Source: Symsagittifera roscoffensis
Lineage: Eukaryota; Xenacoelomorpha; Acoela; Convolutidae
Assembly: GCF_963678635.1 (NCBI RefSeq)
Contig: NC_087066.1
Span: forward strand, 43,635,624-43,699,623
Direction: 5' to 3'
Length of the DNA stretch: 64,000 nt
The position numbers and the translations under genes are program-made. The notes under the pieces were generated by a model. It ran no database searches and had not been told where the DNA came from. It saw only the letters and a program-made list of their open reading frames with translations. Of this stretch, positions 10,798-25,700 are shown in pieces (position 1 is the first letter of the stretch; every line of letters begins with the position of its first letter).

Positions 10798-13700
10798 GTC
10801 TACCGCTGGATAAAAAAGGGGCTTTTTAATCTATACATCTTATCTGCTATCACTATTTTTGAGGCATAGGTTTGATACTTTTTAAGAAGTCCCCCCTTTG
10901 ATACTTTTTAAGAAATCCATTTTTGGCCGACCGATCCTAAAATTTTTCTAAAGGCGCCTTGGGCAACAATATATACTAACTTTGAGGGGGAGCGCGCGCC
11001 AAAAAAAACGCGATTTTTTTGTCAAAATTTTTCAAAAAGGGCCCAAAAACGGCTTTTTTGACTGTTTTTTCAAAAATTTCCCTGCGGCGCAGAAAATTTT
11101 GCCAAAATAGGGGCAAAACAGTGCTTTGGGAGAGCTCGAAAAAATCATTTCGGTCGACCTAAAAAAAAAGTCGTCAAAATTTTGGAAAATTTTTTGAAAA
11201 TCCGCCACCCCCCTCGAGAAAATCCTAGATCCGCCCCTGCGTAGGTTATATACCTTTAGCATGGCTGGTTGAAAGACAGGAGAGTTGGGTTCTTCCTCGG
11301 GTGCTGTTTCGCAAAACATATATTTTTTGGCTTGAGCGAAGCCTACACCTTCAAGAGGGCTGCTTAAAATTAAAAAGTACCAGGAGAGTTTATTTTATTA
11401 ATTTTTTTACAGACTAGAAAATTTTGACACAATGGAGATTTGGCTGAGCTAAATCTGGTGAACTTCCTCTGTCCCTGCTTTTAAGTTAATTTTTTTTAAT
11501 ACATGTAATTTTGAAAAAAAGTGCTATCTATGCGAGTTTTTTCGTACATTTGCAGAATTTTTTGTAAAATTAAGATAAAAAGAAATAATTTATCGTAAAA
11601 TCCTTAACAGTGAAACTGAAAAAGCCCTAATTAGATATCGACTCAACCGAAAATATGTTTACCCGATGAAGACAAACATACTTTTCGGGCTATAAAACAG
11701 TGGGGCAATTTCGAAGAAAGCGAGCAGCAAGTTTTATTCAACAAAGTTTTTCCACGATTTCCAAATGCAGCATTTGTTGACCTGGGAGCATTTGCAGGTA
11801 TGGATTATTACTATAATCAACAGGCGGCCAATTTCTATTATTATACAGCAGGGCTACCTCGTCTATCCTCGTGACAGACAAATTTTGTCATGTAATGAGG
11901 TTAAATCTTTGATCATGCGAAGTTTGATTTTGCTGGCAATTCGTTACACATTTTTTTCTGTGATTTTCGGGTTAGTTTTTTTTTAATATTATTGAATATG
12001 AATAGCAGGGTACACTGCAATCAGCCATGATTGCTCCGACCTTAGTCTGATTAAGTGAAACTGTCTAGAAAAATAATATCAGGTGCTTCCGGTTTTGTTT
12101 CCTTTCATTTGTATTTAATTAATTAATTGTGATTTCTGCGAAACGCAGAGGAGCTATCACTAGGCTTTAACAGGCCTGTCTAAAGATAGTCTAGTTTTTT
12201 ATTTCCCCACATTCTACGTTGAGTTATTTAGTTGAGTGAAGTTCTTTTTTGCAACTCAAGGTCGTTTTTTTACGGTTAGAACTTTTAAGTAGCAAAAAAT
12301 TGGAGAAGACATAAATAATTAAAAAGAGCAATCTACGAGTTTTGTGTAATTTCTGCATGCAAGGTTTTCCGAAATAGGTCATTTGCACTTTTAATTAATT
12401 CTGTCTGTGTGTTCCATTTTTTTGCAAGTCTCTTTATTGCAGCGAAATTTAGTCACGTCGTGGTAGACCTGAAGTTCAAGTTAGAGTGAGCGCTCACGTC
12501 CTTGCTCGCTCTCATTGCCAAGACAGGAATCGAACACCCGATCTGACCACCGTAGAGTGAACGCTCTGCAAATATTCCAAGTGCCAACTATCAGTTTCTA
12601 TGTTGATTTACAAGTTGAAATCAACCAGTACTAGCTGTTCGTTTTAAGAAAATTTTTCGATATACTTTAAACTTTCAAACAACTCCTTTTAATTCATGTC
12701 ATGGGCTAAAATGTTTTCATATGATGTCACACAAGCCAACTGAAGTTTATTTATGGAGAATTATTGATTTGTATTTTCTGTGATCAATAATTGAGAATCC
12801 ACATCGTGAATTCGGAGGTGGAAACAACAAAAATATATATAAAAATTAAGTTGAGAGTGTACCTATTCACAAGGGAAAACAACTAATGAGCGCTTCATCT
12901 CTTTGCGGAGGTTTGCCCTTGGTTAATAATTACAAATAATTTTTTATACAGGTTAACAGCCAGAAGGCTGGGTGAAAAAACTTAACCGATAATTAATATG
13001 GATCACATTCCCTCTCTATGTAAAACTATAGCTTATGGCAAGATGAGTTTTCAGTTACACAAATCTTAAATGGAGGCTTGCTTTGTCAAAATTTGTATAT
13101 GAAATGGGGCCTTGTAGCTGTTAAGGGGGCCGAATCGCGGTGGTAATTCGCCCCGCCAATTTCTAAAGTTGCTCCTAATAAAGCTAAAAATGAAACAAAT
13201 TATATTTTCTGCTTACGAAAATCTAAGAGCGAGAAGTAATTTCAGATTCGAGTCTGATATGCACCTCTCGGAGATAGGTAGGACGCAAAACCTCGTTTGT
13301 TTCAATTTATACCTATGTTGAAAGCACAGCAATCGGTTTTGAAAAAGTTATTGTCAAAAAAGAGCGCTGATATTCTGTCGTTTGCATAACCTTGAAAAAA
13401 AAACATTTTTCAGTCTCAAACTTTTGTTTAAAGTACTCGCCAACAAAAAGCCCAGATAGGTAAAGCTTGCCGCAAGTTGAATGAGGAATCTGGACGTTAA
13501 GATTTTTTCTGGGTTAAAACTTTTTGAACAAAATTCGTTTAATTTGAAGATGTCTGGTCTATATGGTGGAAGACGATGTTTTGAAACCTACTGAAGTCTT
13601 GAAAATTATAAACTGATGCATTTTACTGAAAAGCTACTAAAGAGGATGGATGCTCTGCTGAAATAAAGCTGGATCAAAGAAAACATCTTTCATAAAATTA

Positions 13701-16700
13701 TACAAGACTGCTCGTATCAGGGCGAAGCACTGAAAGTTCCGACTGCCTTTTAAGGTCTATGGAGCATTAATAGGATGAAAAATTTCAAAGTATTAAAAAA
13801 AAATTTTTTTTGAAAAAAAGTTGAGATTTTATGTAAAAACATCCCCCCACACGTCATTTTAAGTACAAAATGATAGATTTTGCGCCTATTAACAAATCAA
13901 TTATGGCATATAAGCTTCCTTGAGCCAATTTGGAACAATTTCTACGACGGATTAAATCTCGCTTACGCGTTAATAGCGCGAAATTTATCGCGCGTTAATT
14001 GTCCCAAATTGGCCAAAATGGCAATCTTTAAACCCTTATAACTTTACGAAAAACGATTACAGATTAGTTATCTTTTCAAATTTAGGCTCAAGACAACAGT
14101 ACCTTTTGAATGATATTAAAAAATTCTGTCAAAAATAGTTAGAAAAAAATCGAAATTAAAAAACCGAAACCACAACAGATCCGCTTCATTTTGATCCGCT
14201 ATACTTGCTGTCGGCATGAATGACTGTTATAGAGCACCTGATCGCTATTCTAGATTGTATTGCCAACGAGCTTTCAAAAAGAAAATCTTCAATCGATTGA
14301 CAATTTCGATTGATTTTCAAGGTCTATGGAGGAGAAATAACATGAAAAAAAACTAATTGTAATATAAATAAAATGAATTTTTTTTTTACAAATTTGAGTT
14401 TTTTGTAAAAAGTACACCCCTACACGCCATATAACGTACGAAGTGAGTGATAAGTTTTGTTCCTAGAAACATAACAGCTATGGCAAAAAAATTCATATAA
14501 CCAATTTGGAACAGTTTCTATGACGGATTAATTCTCCGCTTACACGTTAATAGCGCGAAATTTATCCCGCGTTAAATGTCCCAATTTGGCTAAAATGGCA
14601 ACCGTTAAACCCCCATTACTTTACAAAAACGGATCACAGGTGAAAACTTTTTGAAACTTAAGCTCAGGACCACATTACGTTTTGAATGACATTAAAAAAT
14701 TCCGTCAAAAATGACTAGTTAAAAAGTCAAAAAATATCTGCAGAAAAAAAACCACTCCGAGCACAAATATTTCATTGCTTGCTTCTTTCTAGCCTTAAAA
14801 TTGAGTTGAACCTTCAATTTTTTTTTTGACATGCATGCGTAAATTTTGATATTCTTTTTAAATTTCTGTTTGAACTTAAGATAATGTTTACTTTAAGCGG
14901 GAATTTTAAAAAATTTTAGGTACCGATTTTTCTCAGAAGGCCGTCAAATCAAAATTTATTATCGGAAAAACTTAAATTATCCACTAGAATTTTTGCTTTA
15001 CTAAAGCATGGCCGAAAACATTTTTGAATTTTTTAGTTTGATTTTTCTTTTCACTGGCTGTCATTCGGTTGAACATTACTCCCGGAAATATGTTGGCAGC
15101 GTTACACGAAAACTGAGTGATGTGAACATTGATGTTAAGTATTCTATTGTGAGCAAATTTTTCAAAGAATTACTAACAAAATCAGACCAATGAACAGTTA
15201 ACTTGCAAACATTGAATTGGTTGGATAACAACTTGTTTGAATTTTTTTCATCTAGGTAGGTTTGTCATTGAAAAAAATGAACTCAAATTAAATCAACAAG
15301 TCTTTGTTGAAAAACTCAAAAGCGTAACTTTATCTACATATATCGTTTTTGTGCTGACAACTTACCTGACCGCTGTGTAGTTTTAATTATCTAATATTTT
15401 TTGTCAAAATAAAAGTGTTTTCGTCAAAATAAACCATTACATATACAATCAATCACAAGAAAATGAAGGTGTTTTTGATTTTTAGTCTAGTTTCAAGCAA
15501 ATAAAAAACGCAGTAATGTTTGTGAAAACTTGCAATAATCAAACAAATGAAAATTACAAAAAATTGAATATAATTAGGTTAAAAAGATTGAAGTATTTCA
15601 ATTTTTGAAAAACAATTGTTATTTTGAGGCCAATGCTATGCTATTGCTTATGCATTATCCGATGTCTTCTTTTTTCTGATTTTTTTTTGAAAAAAGTATC
15701 TGGTCTTGTTAGAGCAAAAAATCTTTAATTGACTGTGCTTTATTGCGACATCATTTTCTGAGATTTTGCTTGGAGTCTTTAGTTAAATCAGCTATCCAAA
15801 TTTTTTATAGAAGTTTGGCAAAAAAAGTTCAGTCATCTTGATCAATTCTTGAGCCAGATTGCAAACTTTAGAATATTCAATGTTATTTTTGGTATCATCG
15901 GTGATTTTAATAATTTATGCAGAAAAATAGCAGATACCGCGTAATTTCTCATGCCGGAGATTGGTAAAAAAATGTTTCCCCAAGAAAGATGTACACCAAG
16001 AAACTCCATAAACAAGAGAACTTCCCTTACTTGAGGCTATCAACAAAGTTTCGAAAAATCGACGTTTTTGTATAAACAGCTTAGTTGTTTGTAACGGCAC
16101 ATCATTTATGAATGTTTGTCGAAAAATGTTGTAAGCTTGCGAAATTGCGATCATGATGCTGACAATTTTGGGTGCTGTCGCAGCCAAAATAATAGAAACC
16201 ATAACAGATCCGCTTCTTTTTGATCCGCTATACTTGCTGTCGGCATAAATGACTGTTATAGAGCACCTGATCGCTAGTCTAGATTGTATTGCCAACGAGC
16301 TTTCAAAAAGTAAATCTTCAATCGATTGACAATTTCGATTGATTTTCAAGGTCTATGGAGCAGAAATAACTTGAAAAAAACTAATTGTAATATAAATAAA
16401 ATGAATTTTTTTTTACAAATTTGAGTTTTTTGTAAAAAGTACACCCCTACACGCCATCTAACGTACGAAGTGAGTGATAAGTTTTGTTCCTAGAAACATA
16501 ACAGCTATGGCAAAAAAATTCATATAACCAATTTGGAACAGTTTCTATGACGGATTAATTCTCCGCTTACGCGTTATTAGCGCGAATTTTATCGCGCATT
16601 AAACGTCCCAATTTGGCCAAAATGCAACTTTTAAACCCCCATTACTTTACAAAAAAGGATCACAGGTGAAAAACTTTACAAACTTAAGCTCAGGACAACA

Positions 16701-19700
16701 TTACTTTTTGAATGACATTAAAAAATTCCGTCAAAAATGACTAGTTAAAAAGTCAACAAATATCTGCAGAAAAAAAACCAGTCCTTGCACAAATATTCCA
16801 TTGCTTGCTTTTTTTCAGCCTGAAAATTGTGAACCTTGTGAGCCTTGTTGAACCTTCAATTTTTCGATTTTTTTGACATGCCTAATTTTTGATATTCTTT
16901 TTAGGTTTCTGTTTGAATGTAAGATAATGTTTACTTAAAGCAAGCATTTTAAAAAATTTTAGGTACCGACTTTTCTCTGAAGGCCGTCAAATCAAAATTT
17001 ATTATCGGAAAAATTTAAATTATTCACTAGAATTTTTGCTTTACTGAAGCATGGCCGAAAACATTTTTGAATATTTTAGTTTGATTTTTCTTTTACTGGC
17101 TGTCATTCGATTGAACATTAATCCCGGAAATATGTTGGCAGCGTTACACGAAAACTGAGTGATGTGAACATTGATGTTAAGTAATCTATTTTGAGCAATT
17201 TTTTCAAAGAATTACTAACAAAATCAGAGCAATGAACAGTTAACTTGCAAACATTGAATTGGTTGGATAACAATTTGTATAAAAGTTTTTCATCTAGGTA
17301 GGTTTGTCAATGAAAAAAATGAACTCAAATTGAATCAACAAGTCTTTGTTGAAAAACTCAAAAGCGTAACTTTATCTACATATATCGTTTTTGTGCTGAC
17401 AACTTACCTGACCGCTGTGTAGTTTTAATTATCTAATTTTTTTTGTCAAAATAAAAGTGTTTTTGTCAAAATAAACCATTACATATACAATCAATCACAA
17501 GAAAATGAAAGTGTTTTTCATTTTTAGTCTAGTTTCAAGCAAATAAAAAAAGCAGTAACGTTTGTTATCAAAAACTGAAAATTTGCAATAATCAAAAAAA
17601 TGAAAATCACAAAAAATTGAATAAATGTAGGTTAAAAAGATTGAATTATTTCAATTTTTGAAAAACAACTGTATTTTTGAGGCCAATGCTATGCTATTGC
17701 CTTTGCATTATCCGATGTCTTCTTATTTCTGACTTTTTTGAAAAAAGTATCTAGTCTTGATAAAAGCAAAAAATCTTTTTAGTGACTGTGCTTTATTGCG
17801 ACGTCAATTTCTGAGATCTTGCTTGGAGTCTTTAGTTAAATCAGCAGAAAATTTAGTCATCTTGATCAATTCTTGAGCCAGATTGCAAACTTTACTACAA
17901 TCTACAATATTCAATGTTATTTTTTCGTATCACCGGTGATTTTAATAATTTATGCAGAAAAATAGCAGATACCGCGTAAATTCTCATACCAGAGATTGGT
18001 AAAAAAGTTTCCCCAAGAAAAATATACACCAAGATACTCCATAAACAAGAGAACTTCCCTTACTTGAGGCTATCAATAAAGTTTCAAAAATTCGACGGTT
18101 TTGTATAAACACCTTAGTTGTCTGTAACGGCACATCATTTATGAATGTTTTTCGAAAAATGTTGTAAGCTTACAAAATTGAGATCATGGGGCTGACAATT
18201 TTGAGTGCAGTCGCAGCCAAAACAATAGAAGCCATAACAGATCCGCTTCATTTTGATCCGCTATACTTGCTGTCGGCATGACTGTTATAGAGCACCTGAT
18301 CGCTAGTCTAGATTGTATTGCCAACGAGCTTTCAAAAAGTAAATTTTTACGTTACAATTTGTGTTTTATGCTTAGATAAAATAGAGGGTGCAATATTTGC
18401 TTATGATTTTAACAGACCTTTAATCGTGCGGATTGGACATAATATCATTGTTTCTTGTTTCTCAAATTGGGCCGCTTTTCATAAAAAACCAGATTTTTTG
18501 TTTCAAAGAGTTTTTTCTCAAGTTTTTGATCCGACTACTTGAGTGATATATCATTTTAAAGTCTTGATTCGAACAATTTCAAAATTTGCGAAAAATTGTC
18601 CCAGCATTGAGAAAAACAGATTTAAAATTTGTAAGTTTTAGCCTAAATTGGAGCAAATAATGCGAGCAAGCAGGCTTACAAAAGCTTATTTTTGCTTGAT
18701 ATAGGCCGTGAAAGATTAGTTATCTGAAGTTAAGCTGCTTTTGGACTTTTTTAAGCGCCATTGGGAACTTATAACTTCAAAAATTCCAAAAATTGCCCGA
18801 ATTTTTTTTGATGTTTTTTGTTTTCTTAGTCACTTTTCTACAAATGTGTTGTCCAATTTGCTTTTTTTAGTTGACTGTCGAATAGTCCCAAGTTCAATGT
18901 TTCGTTCAGATTGTGTTATCCCAATTCGCAGAAAAAAACGATACCAATTTGAAAATAAAAATTACAATTTTTGGATTTTCTTAGACTATGATCGGAACAT
19001 TCTGTGCTACTTGCACAATAACCGGCTATCCTTTTTTTGGAAATTGTACTCTCGTTAAACTTTTCGTACTGAAAATCTACTGAATGATAATTGAGGCCTC
19101 TTAGATAACTAATATATTTGAAATTACTCAAAAGTCATACAGTAATTTTCAGGTGTTTTTCAGTCAATCAAATCAAGTCAACAAGGACTAACTATTGGGG
19201 AATTTTGAAGCCGTTGGTTTGCAAAACATCTAAAAACAAAAATAACTGAATCAAAATTTTCAATATACTTATTTCTTGTTCTTATTATTTGTAATTTACT
19301 ATTTCTTTTTACTAACTGTTTTAATATAACTCAAATTGAAACAAACGCCTTTAAAGTCTCATATTAAATTTTTTTTGCACAATTGAAATCAAAACTGTAT
19401 TTAAAAAAGTTTTAAAAAAGAGAAAAACTAACAAAAAAGGCACTTTTGGGTGGTTAGAAGCTAATCTCAATAATATCAGTGGGGGTGCGGAGGCTGACTT
19501 TATGGTGCTTTCCATTTTACATCAAAATCCATCTTAATATCATCCGGATTGACCGCTGACATCTGCTCAGATGATGGGGTTCTACTGATGCTTAACAACT
19601 CTCGTTTGCAGGTACATATACAGTATCAGCAGCTCTATTGGGCCGTAGAGTATTCGCATTTGAGCCTATGCTATCTACTTTCAAAGCCCTCTATCACTCG

Positions 19701-22700
19701 GTAGCTGTAAATGGATTACACGATCGGGTTCGAATTTTCAATTACGCGGCTATGGAGGCATCTTATTGTGCATCGTCAGTTAGAGAGGACGGAAGATGGA
19801 CAAATCCCAGGTTCTTTTAAAGTTTTTCTTGATAAAATTTTGTACATAGCGACAAACTATCGGAATCAGTGACATAGTTTACTTCAAGTAAGTTCAAATG
19901 AATTTGAAAAGGCCAGGCACTAGATTCAGGGTTAGTTGCACCTGAATTAAATGCACCTAACCCTAACTATTTTTTCTAGTTGAAGTTAAGTTAGGTATGT
20001 TATGTACTGAAAACAGGAGTAGACATAATCATGAGTAAAAAAATTAGGAAGATTAATTGCAGTCAATTATTTAGGTCGGACAGTAGCAGATAGTTGGTAG
20101 GGAAGTTTATGGAAGCTTGGGTTCCACTGTCACTTATAATAGTACATAATTTGTAACCAAATGTCAGAAATGTAACACTATGGCTGGCGCCTTTGTTTTC
20201 CGATGTGTATACTCCCGGACAACATAAAAACTGAGAATTACATTGTTTACCTTGAAATCCACAGTTTTGAGTTAGGACCGAAGTGTAACTCATAGAGTAA
20301 TTTCGGATAGGGTACACCGTCTGCTCGTCACGCTATCTTATTTTCGGCCGGATAGATTCGTGCAACTTCTTAGTCTAATACCGATCCTAATCTTACTCTT
20401 ATACTATCTAGTCTCAGGTTGTTTAACTAGTCTCTGCTAGGCTCAATAGATCTAGGGTATACTGGTTTATTGCGGCTGCTGAAGTGCTCGGGAGAGTCCA
20501 ACTAATTTCTAAGTTAAATTCAAATCTCTCTGGTGCTGAAATTACAAGTAACTTCAGCACTTACAAATAAGTGGGTTGTTAGTTAGATGGATCATGATTG
20601 GTTAATATTAAATACTTTACATTGGTAAAACATTTAATTTATCCAATCATAAAATGTAGTTTAGATCAGGTTCCACCCATCCGGGTTTTACAGAGTTTTT
20701 TAGAATAGTTCTTCTGCAATTCGAAGGATGGATGATGGACGTTTGTTTTTGGCGAACATCATAATTTTCTTCCGTTTCCTCTTTTGTTAGGGAAGTTCCA
20801 GGAAGCTGGAGTTAGAGACATAAGACGTTGTGTCTTCTAGTGACAACGACTACGTCTTTGCAACAAACTCAAATCTGATTTCAGAATGGTTTGCTATGTC
20901 AGGTTTTTCTGTTCTGCGTGGAGAACTTCTTTTGTGTATGATCTAGTTTGGGAATGGCGTGGAGATTGTGCGTGGAGGGGATGCCTGGTTACTCGGATCT
21001 GTACGTATACTTGAACATCGAGGTGGTCATTGGTCTAGTTCAATGAAGTCCTTTTCTGCGAGGTCAAGTCGTACTCTAAATCCTTTGAGTTGTGATTGTG
21101 AGCGGCATATCGATTGTAGTTGGTCATTCTCTCTCGAGTGTAGTGGGGTCGTCTTGTCTTTTGATGTTCGTCCTTGGTGTTGTATTCTGATCTATATATT
21201 GCATCATGTGATTTTACATTTTTTAAAACTTTTATTAGTTTAATATTTTTTAATAATGATTTTAGTTAGTTGTTTTCACAAAAGCTTTTTGTTTTAGTTC
21301 GGTTATTTTGAAGAGTTACTCACACTTGAGTAGCTCTTATTAAAAATAGTGGTGTGGTCACAAAGCGTGGATGTAGCGCGGTGGGTTAGGCCGGCTATAG
21401 AGCATGCTCAGGACGTCCTTCCTGGTGGGTTAGGCCAGGAGTGGGAGTATGATTTCATGCGGTTTTTGTGAGGGGTCCTGTTATGTGACAACGTTTTATG
21501 TTGGGTTTGTTGTGGTTTTTCTTATGTTTTGTTGGTTGTGTCCTTTTTTCAAAAATCAAATTGTTTGTGGTATGGGTTTGTCTTTCGACTTTTTTGTGTT
21601 TTATTATTTCTTTCTTAGACTTTATAATAGTCTTTAAAAGAATAAATTATCCAGTTTTAAACTGGGTTAATCCGGTTTGGGTACCGTTGGTTTCCTTTTC
21701 TTAGTCATGCTGTTATTCTATGATTTGTGGTATTTAGTAAGCTGCGTTGGTTAGTTTTGTTTAGTATATGATTCCTTTCCAACCGGGCTAAAGGAAAGTT
21801 TGAAACATGTTATTATATGTTAGAGTTGTTGAGTGTGAAAACTTGAAACTGAAATTCATTATTTTAAACAATTCTTCGTGGGCGAGCTGTGCGAGTGTGG
21901 ATAGAATTTCTGTGCGAATGAATGAAAATATCAAAAGGTTAGTACTGCATTTGCATTTATTTAATTTACTACATAGAATTTAGAAATTTACTGCTAGTCA
22001 TGGGGGAATATTAAGATACAAATTTTCATCATAATTAGATTTACTGTTTGTGGGGGAAAATTTTAGAAATGAATTTACTGCATTGGTATTAAATTTATAA
22101 ATTTATAAGTGTAAGAGATTAATAGAATTTTTGAAATCTGTTTGATGAAATTTGCGATTTTTATTTGTCTTTTGTGGTTTTTGTAGGTGATCGTCGGATG
22201 AAGGCTAAAAATCTAAAGAAAACATGAATAAAGTATGGTGAGTTTTTTAATATTTTAATTAGTTAGTAATATTCATTTAATTCATACTTACCTGTTAGTC
22301 GTCGGGGAAAAAACCGTGGGGGAAGATGTCGTGAATTAGTTCTGAAGTTGTTAGTAGTTTAGCTAAGATGCGGATGATATTTTTAGTTTGAAGCAGTGGC
22401 CAAAGCAATTGAAGTGCCTTGATAGTGGTTAGTTCTTCAGTGCCAACTGCAAACTCATAAGGTGTGTTTTGGATTAAGTTATATAATTTGTGATTGAATT
22501 TAGTGTTGTGGATGAATTCTAAAATTGGGATTTCTATGGGTTGTACAAACTCGTGCGGGATAAGGAAGGGTCGGGATTCTTCGGCGTTGAAGGTCTTGGT
22601 AATGGGACAGAAGATGTACATTTGGGTTATGGGGTCATAATTACGAAGAATACCATGGAGGTTAGTGTCTTTAATACAATATGTGAAATTTAGGAAAAAT

Positions 22701-25700
22701 GGTGAAGTGTATTTGGAATTAATGAATTGAAAACGATGGTGTGGTTGTCTAGAGGGTGTGTGTAGGTCAAAGTGATTTTGGATGAAACGATAATAACTAT
22801 ATGTGTGGGTTTGTTTAGTGCGCAACATAATATCGTGTGAGCAGTGTAAATCTCTTTCGTGTGGTGCAAGGAAATGAAAGGTTAGTGAAAATATTTGGAA
22901 GCGTTCTTTAAAACTTTCGTATGCTTGTGTGTCTGTTAGTGCTTCTGAAATAATGTGATCAAACTTTCGGTCGAAGATGTTTAGTGTGAATGTATATGGT
23001 GTCTTGATGAAAAATTTCTCGGTAATTTGTGGATTAGCGAAGCGATCGTCGTCTAAGAATTGATCTTGGTTAGCTCTGATGATGTTGTGATCATAGTATT
23101 CGAGTGTATATTCGTTAGCTCTAGGTGCAGTGTGTGTTTTTAGTGATTTTTTATATCCAACGTAAGTAAATTGTCTAGGTGTTAGTGGTGTAGTGAGTCG
23201 ATATAGTATGTCCGTATTTCGCTCTATATCGATGTGAGTGTTAGATAAAGGTAAGCAAAGAGGGTTAGTGAAATGATAATATGAGGTCCAAGAGAGAGTA
23301 GGCATTAAAACGTATTCATCTACGAAGTTGCGTGTTTCGTTAGTGTCGTGGGGGGTGTTTAAGGTGTATTGTGGGAATGAGGGTAAGGTGATGGCTAAAA
23401 ATTCTTTTGTGTTAGTATGCTTGGGGTGGTTGATGTATTCACGGGCTGTTCCTGGTTTTGCTGGGAAAGGATGGTTGGGGAACTTTCTTTTAAAAGTGCG
23501 GTAAGCTCTATTAGTGTTGAGTGAAGATTCAGTTGATGTGGATGATGGTGCTAGTGATTCAGTATAAGTTGAAGAGGGTGTAGGGGTAGGGGGGTTGGAT
23601 GAATTTATTGTGGAGGAGATTTGATTTATGGTTGGGGTATTAAGGTGGTAGGGTTGTTGTTGAAGGGTAATAAAATTATCTAGCTCTGGGGAGATTCGGG
23701 GGGTGTCTGGAGAATGAGATGATTGGTCAGAATGGTATGAGGAGTAGGTTGGGGTAACTTGGGAAGCATAAGAGGGTGTGGGAGTGATGGGGTCAGGGTT
23801 ATTGGATAATATGGGTTGAAAAGGGGGTTGAGAAAAATTAGAAGAGTTATGAAAATTATTGGATGGGGATGGTTCTGAGTCGGCAAATTCATCGGGGGTT
23901 TCAATATTCGGGTTATTTAGCTGTGAGATGGAGTATAAAACTGAGATGTGTGAATTAGTGTCGGAATTCATGCCTGATGTTACATTACTAGATGGAAAAT
24001 CGGGTGGCGGAAAAGCAAAAAGTGGTATTATTGGGATTGGAGAGGTAAGATTGGTTGGGTGGGAATTTGATCGGTGTAGTGATCCAAGTTGGCGGCTCAT
24101 CGTGGGCTAAAAAAATGATTATTTTGAGACTGAAAAGCGGTGGTATGGGGTTGTTCAATAATTTGTTCATAAGTATTATCATCTTGTGACTGGTGTGTCA
24201 TTATATGTTGAATGGGACTTTGTGATGTGGTGAGTCGAAAATTTGGATTATGTGTGATGGCTAAGTTTCGAAAATTTCGTGGGACTAGGGATAGTGGATG
24301 GTTATTTGGTAGGGCTGGTAATTGTGGTGCCGTTGGCGTTATGTCTACATTGTTATGTTCTTCGTCGTATGTATTTTGTCGTGTTGTTATTTTTGTGTTA
24401 TATTCTTTTATTTGTGCGTCTAAAAGAATTTTGTTTATAGATGTAGAAAAGATTCCAAAAAATCCTGCAAATAGTATGCGTGCTACACTTGCTTGTCTGT
24501 TTACTTGTGTGTGTATAGCACATGTGTTGTAGATTCCTTTTAAAAGTGAGAAAAGAAATCCAATAAAGTTAAACATTGCGTATAAAATAGTCAATTTTTC
24601 TAAGATGTAGTAGGGCCATCCTAGAAAATCGAGGATCTCATTTTTGAGTGTAACAAAGCTAAAAATGTTAATTGGTGATATATCTTGGGGACGGTATTTT
24701 TCACCGTTTAGATATATGTAATCTTTAATGTCCTTAAAATATCCGCTATAGTCTTGCGTGTAGATATCGGCAAATCCTGCGGTTTCTGCAAGTTTGCGTA
24801 AATTTTGGTCTATTGATTGTCTTTGTATAGTGTCCATTTGTGTTAATAATTCTTGGAATTGTTGTGTTCTAATGTGATGTTGAATATCTGATTTTGAATA
24901 GATTCCTATTGATTGTAAGTCTATATTTGGGTTTCGAGCAATAGCGCGAATGCTTTCTGGTGAAAATTTTTTGAGTGATTGCATTAATGTGGGATATGGT
25001 GTGAGAAGATAATATTTATTTTCATCAGGGTTTAGTTGTACTACATTGTGGCTGTTTTCTGATCCACATGGGACTGCGGTATCCCAGAAATAGGTTCTTC
25101 GTGAAAGTGTATCCACGAAATGTACTTTATTCTTATAAAAGATAGGGATTCTTTTATAACATCGTTTATCTTCAAAAACGTATAGTGGTGATACTTTTTT
25201 AGTACAAGTATAAAACCATAAGATGTTTCCTTCATAGTCTAAAAAATTTGATCTATTTCCAGATAATAAGTATCCTGCATAGGGTATTTTTAATACTGCT
25301 AGTGCAAGTGATTGTAATATTTGTGTTCGTTCTAATTCGCATAATTGGTGTAGTGTTTCTAATTCGGAGAGTGACATTTCTTGAAAAATTCGGCTAATTG
25401 TATAATCTAGTTTCATATCTAAATGAATATCATAGTGGATATTACCGAAATATGTAGTGTTCATTAGTGATAATTCTTGTAAGCGTGTGCTTCTGGTGTC
25501 CTGAGGTTTTAGATGTCCACCAGGTTGTCCGTTGCTTTTTTGAAAATTAACTGGTATATAGGATGTTCCTTCGTTTAAAGGATGACCTGTGGCATATGGG
25601 TCGATTTTTATTTTTCCAGTGGTCATGTCGAATCCTTTTTCGTATTCAACTAATATTTCAGAGTATTGTGTTCTGTGAAGTGGATTCCTGTATTTACATG

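Noticed and set aside
12525-12600. A functional tRNA gene
   Set aside because: B-box-like sequence is present, but the acceptor and T stems do not pair; kept only as a possible SINE head.
15008-15193. 61-codon + strand frame starting MAENIFEFF
   Set aside because: The matching stretch in unit 2 (about 17051) loses the frame within 20 codons; no motif.
15915-16349. 144-codon - strand open frame in the 2.03-kb repeat
   Set aside because: The second repeat unit has a frame-breaking indel in the matching region, and no domain is recognisable, so it is probably a chance frame.
20063-20317. 84-codon - strand frame that shares its first residues with the frame at 29370
   Set aside because: The shared part is LTR sequence with a GTG start; the rest is flanking intron DNA. 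Not a gene.
23859-24110. + strand frames across the envelope-like and 601-aa genes
   Set aside because: Antisense shadows of the long - strand frames; no independent motif.
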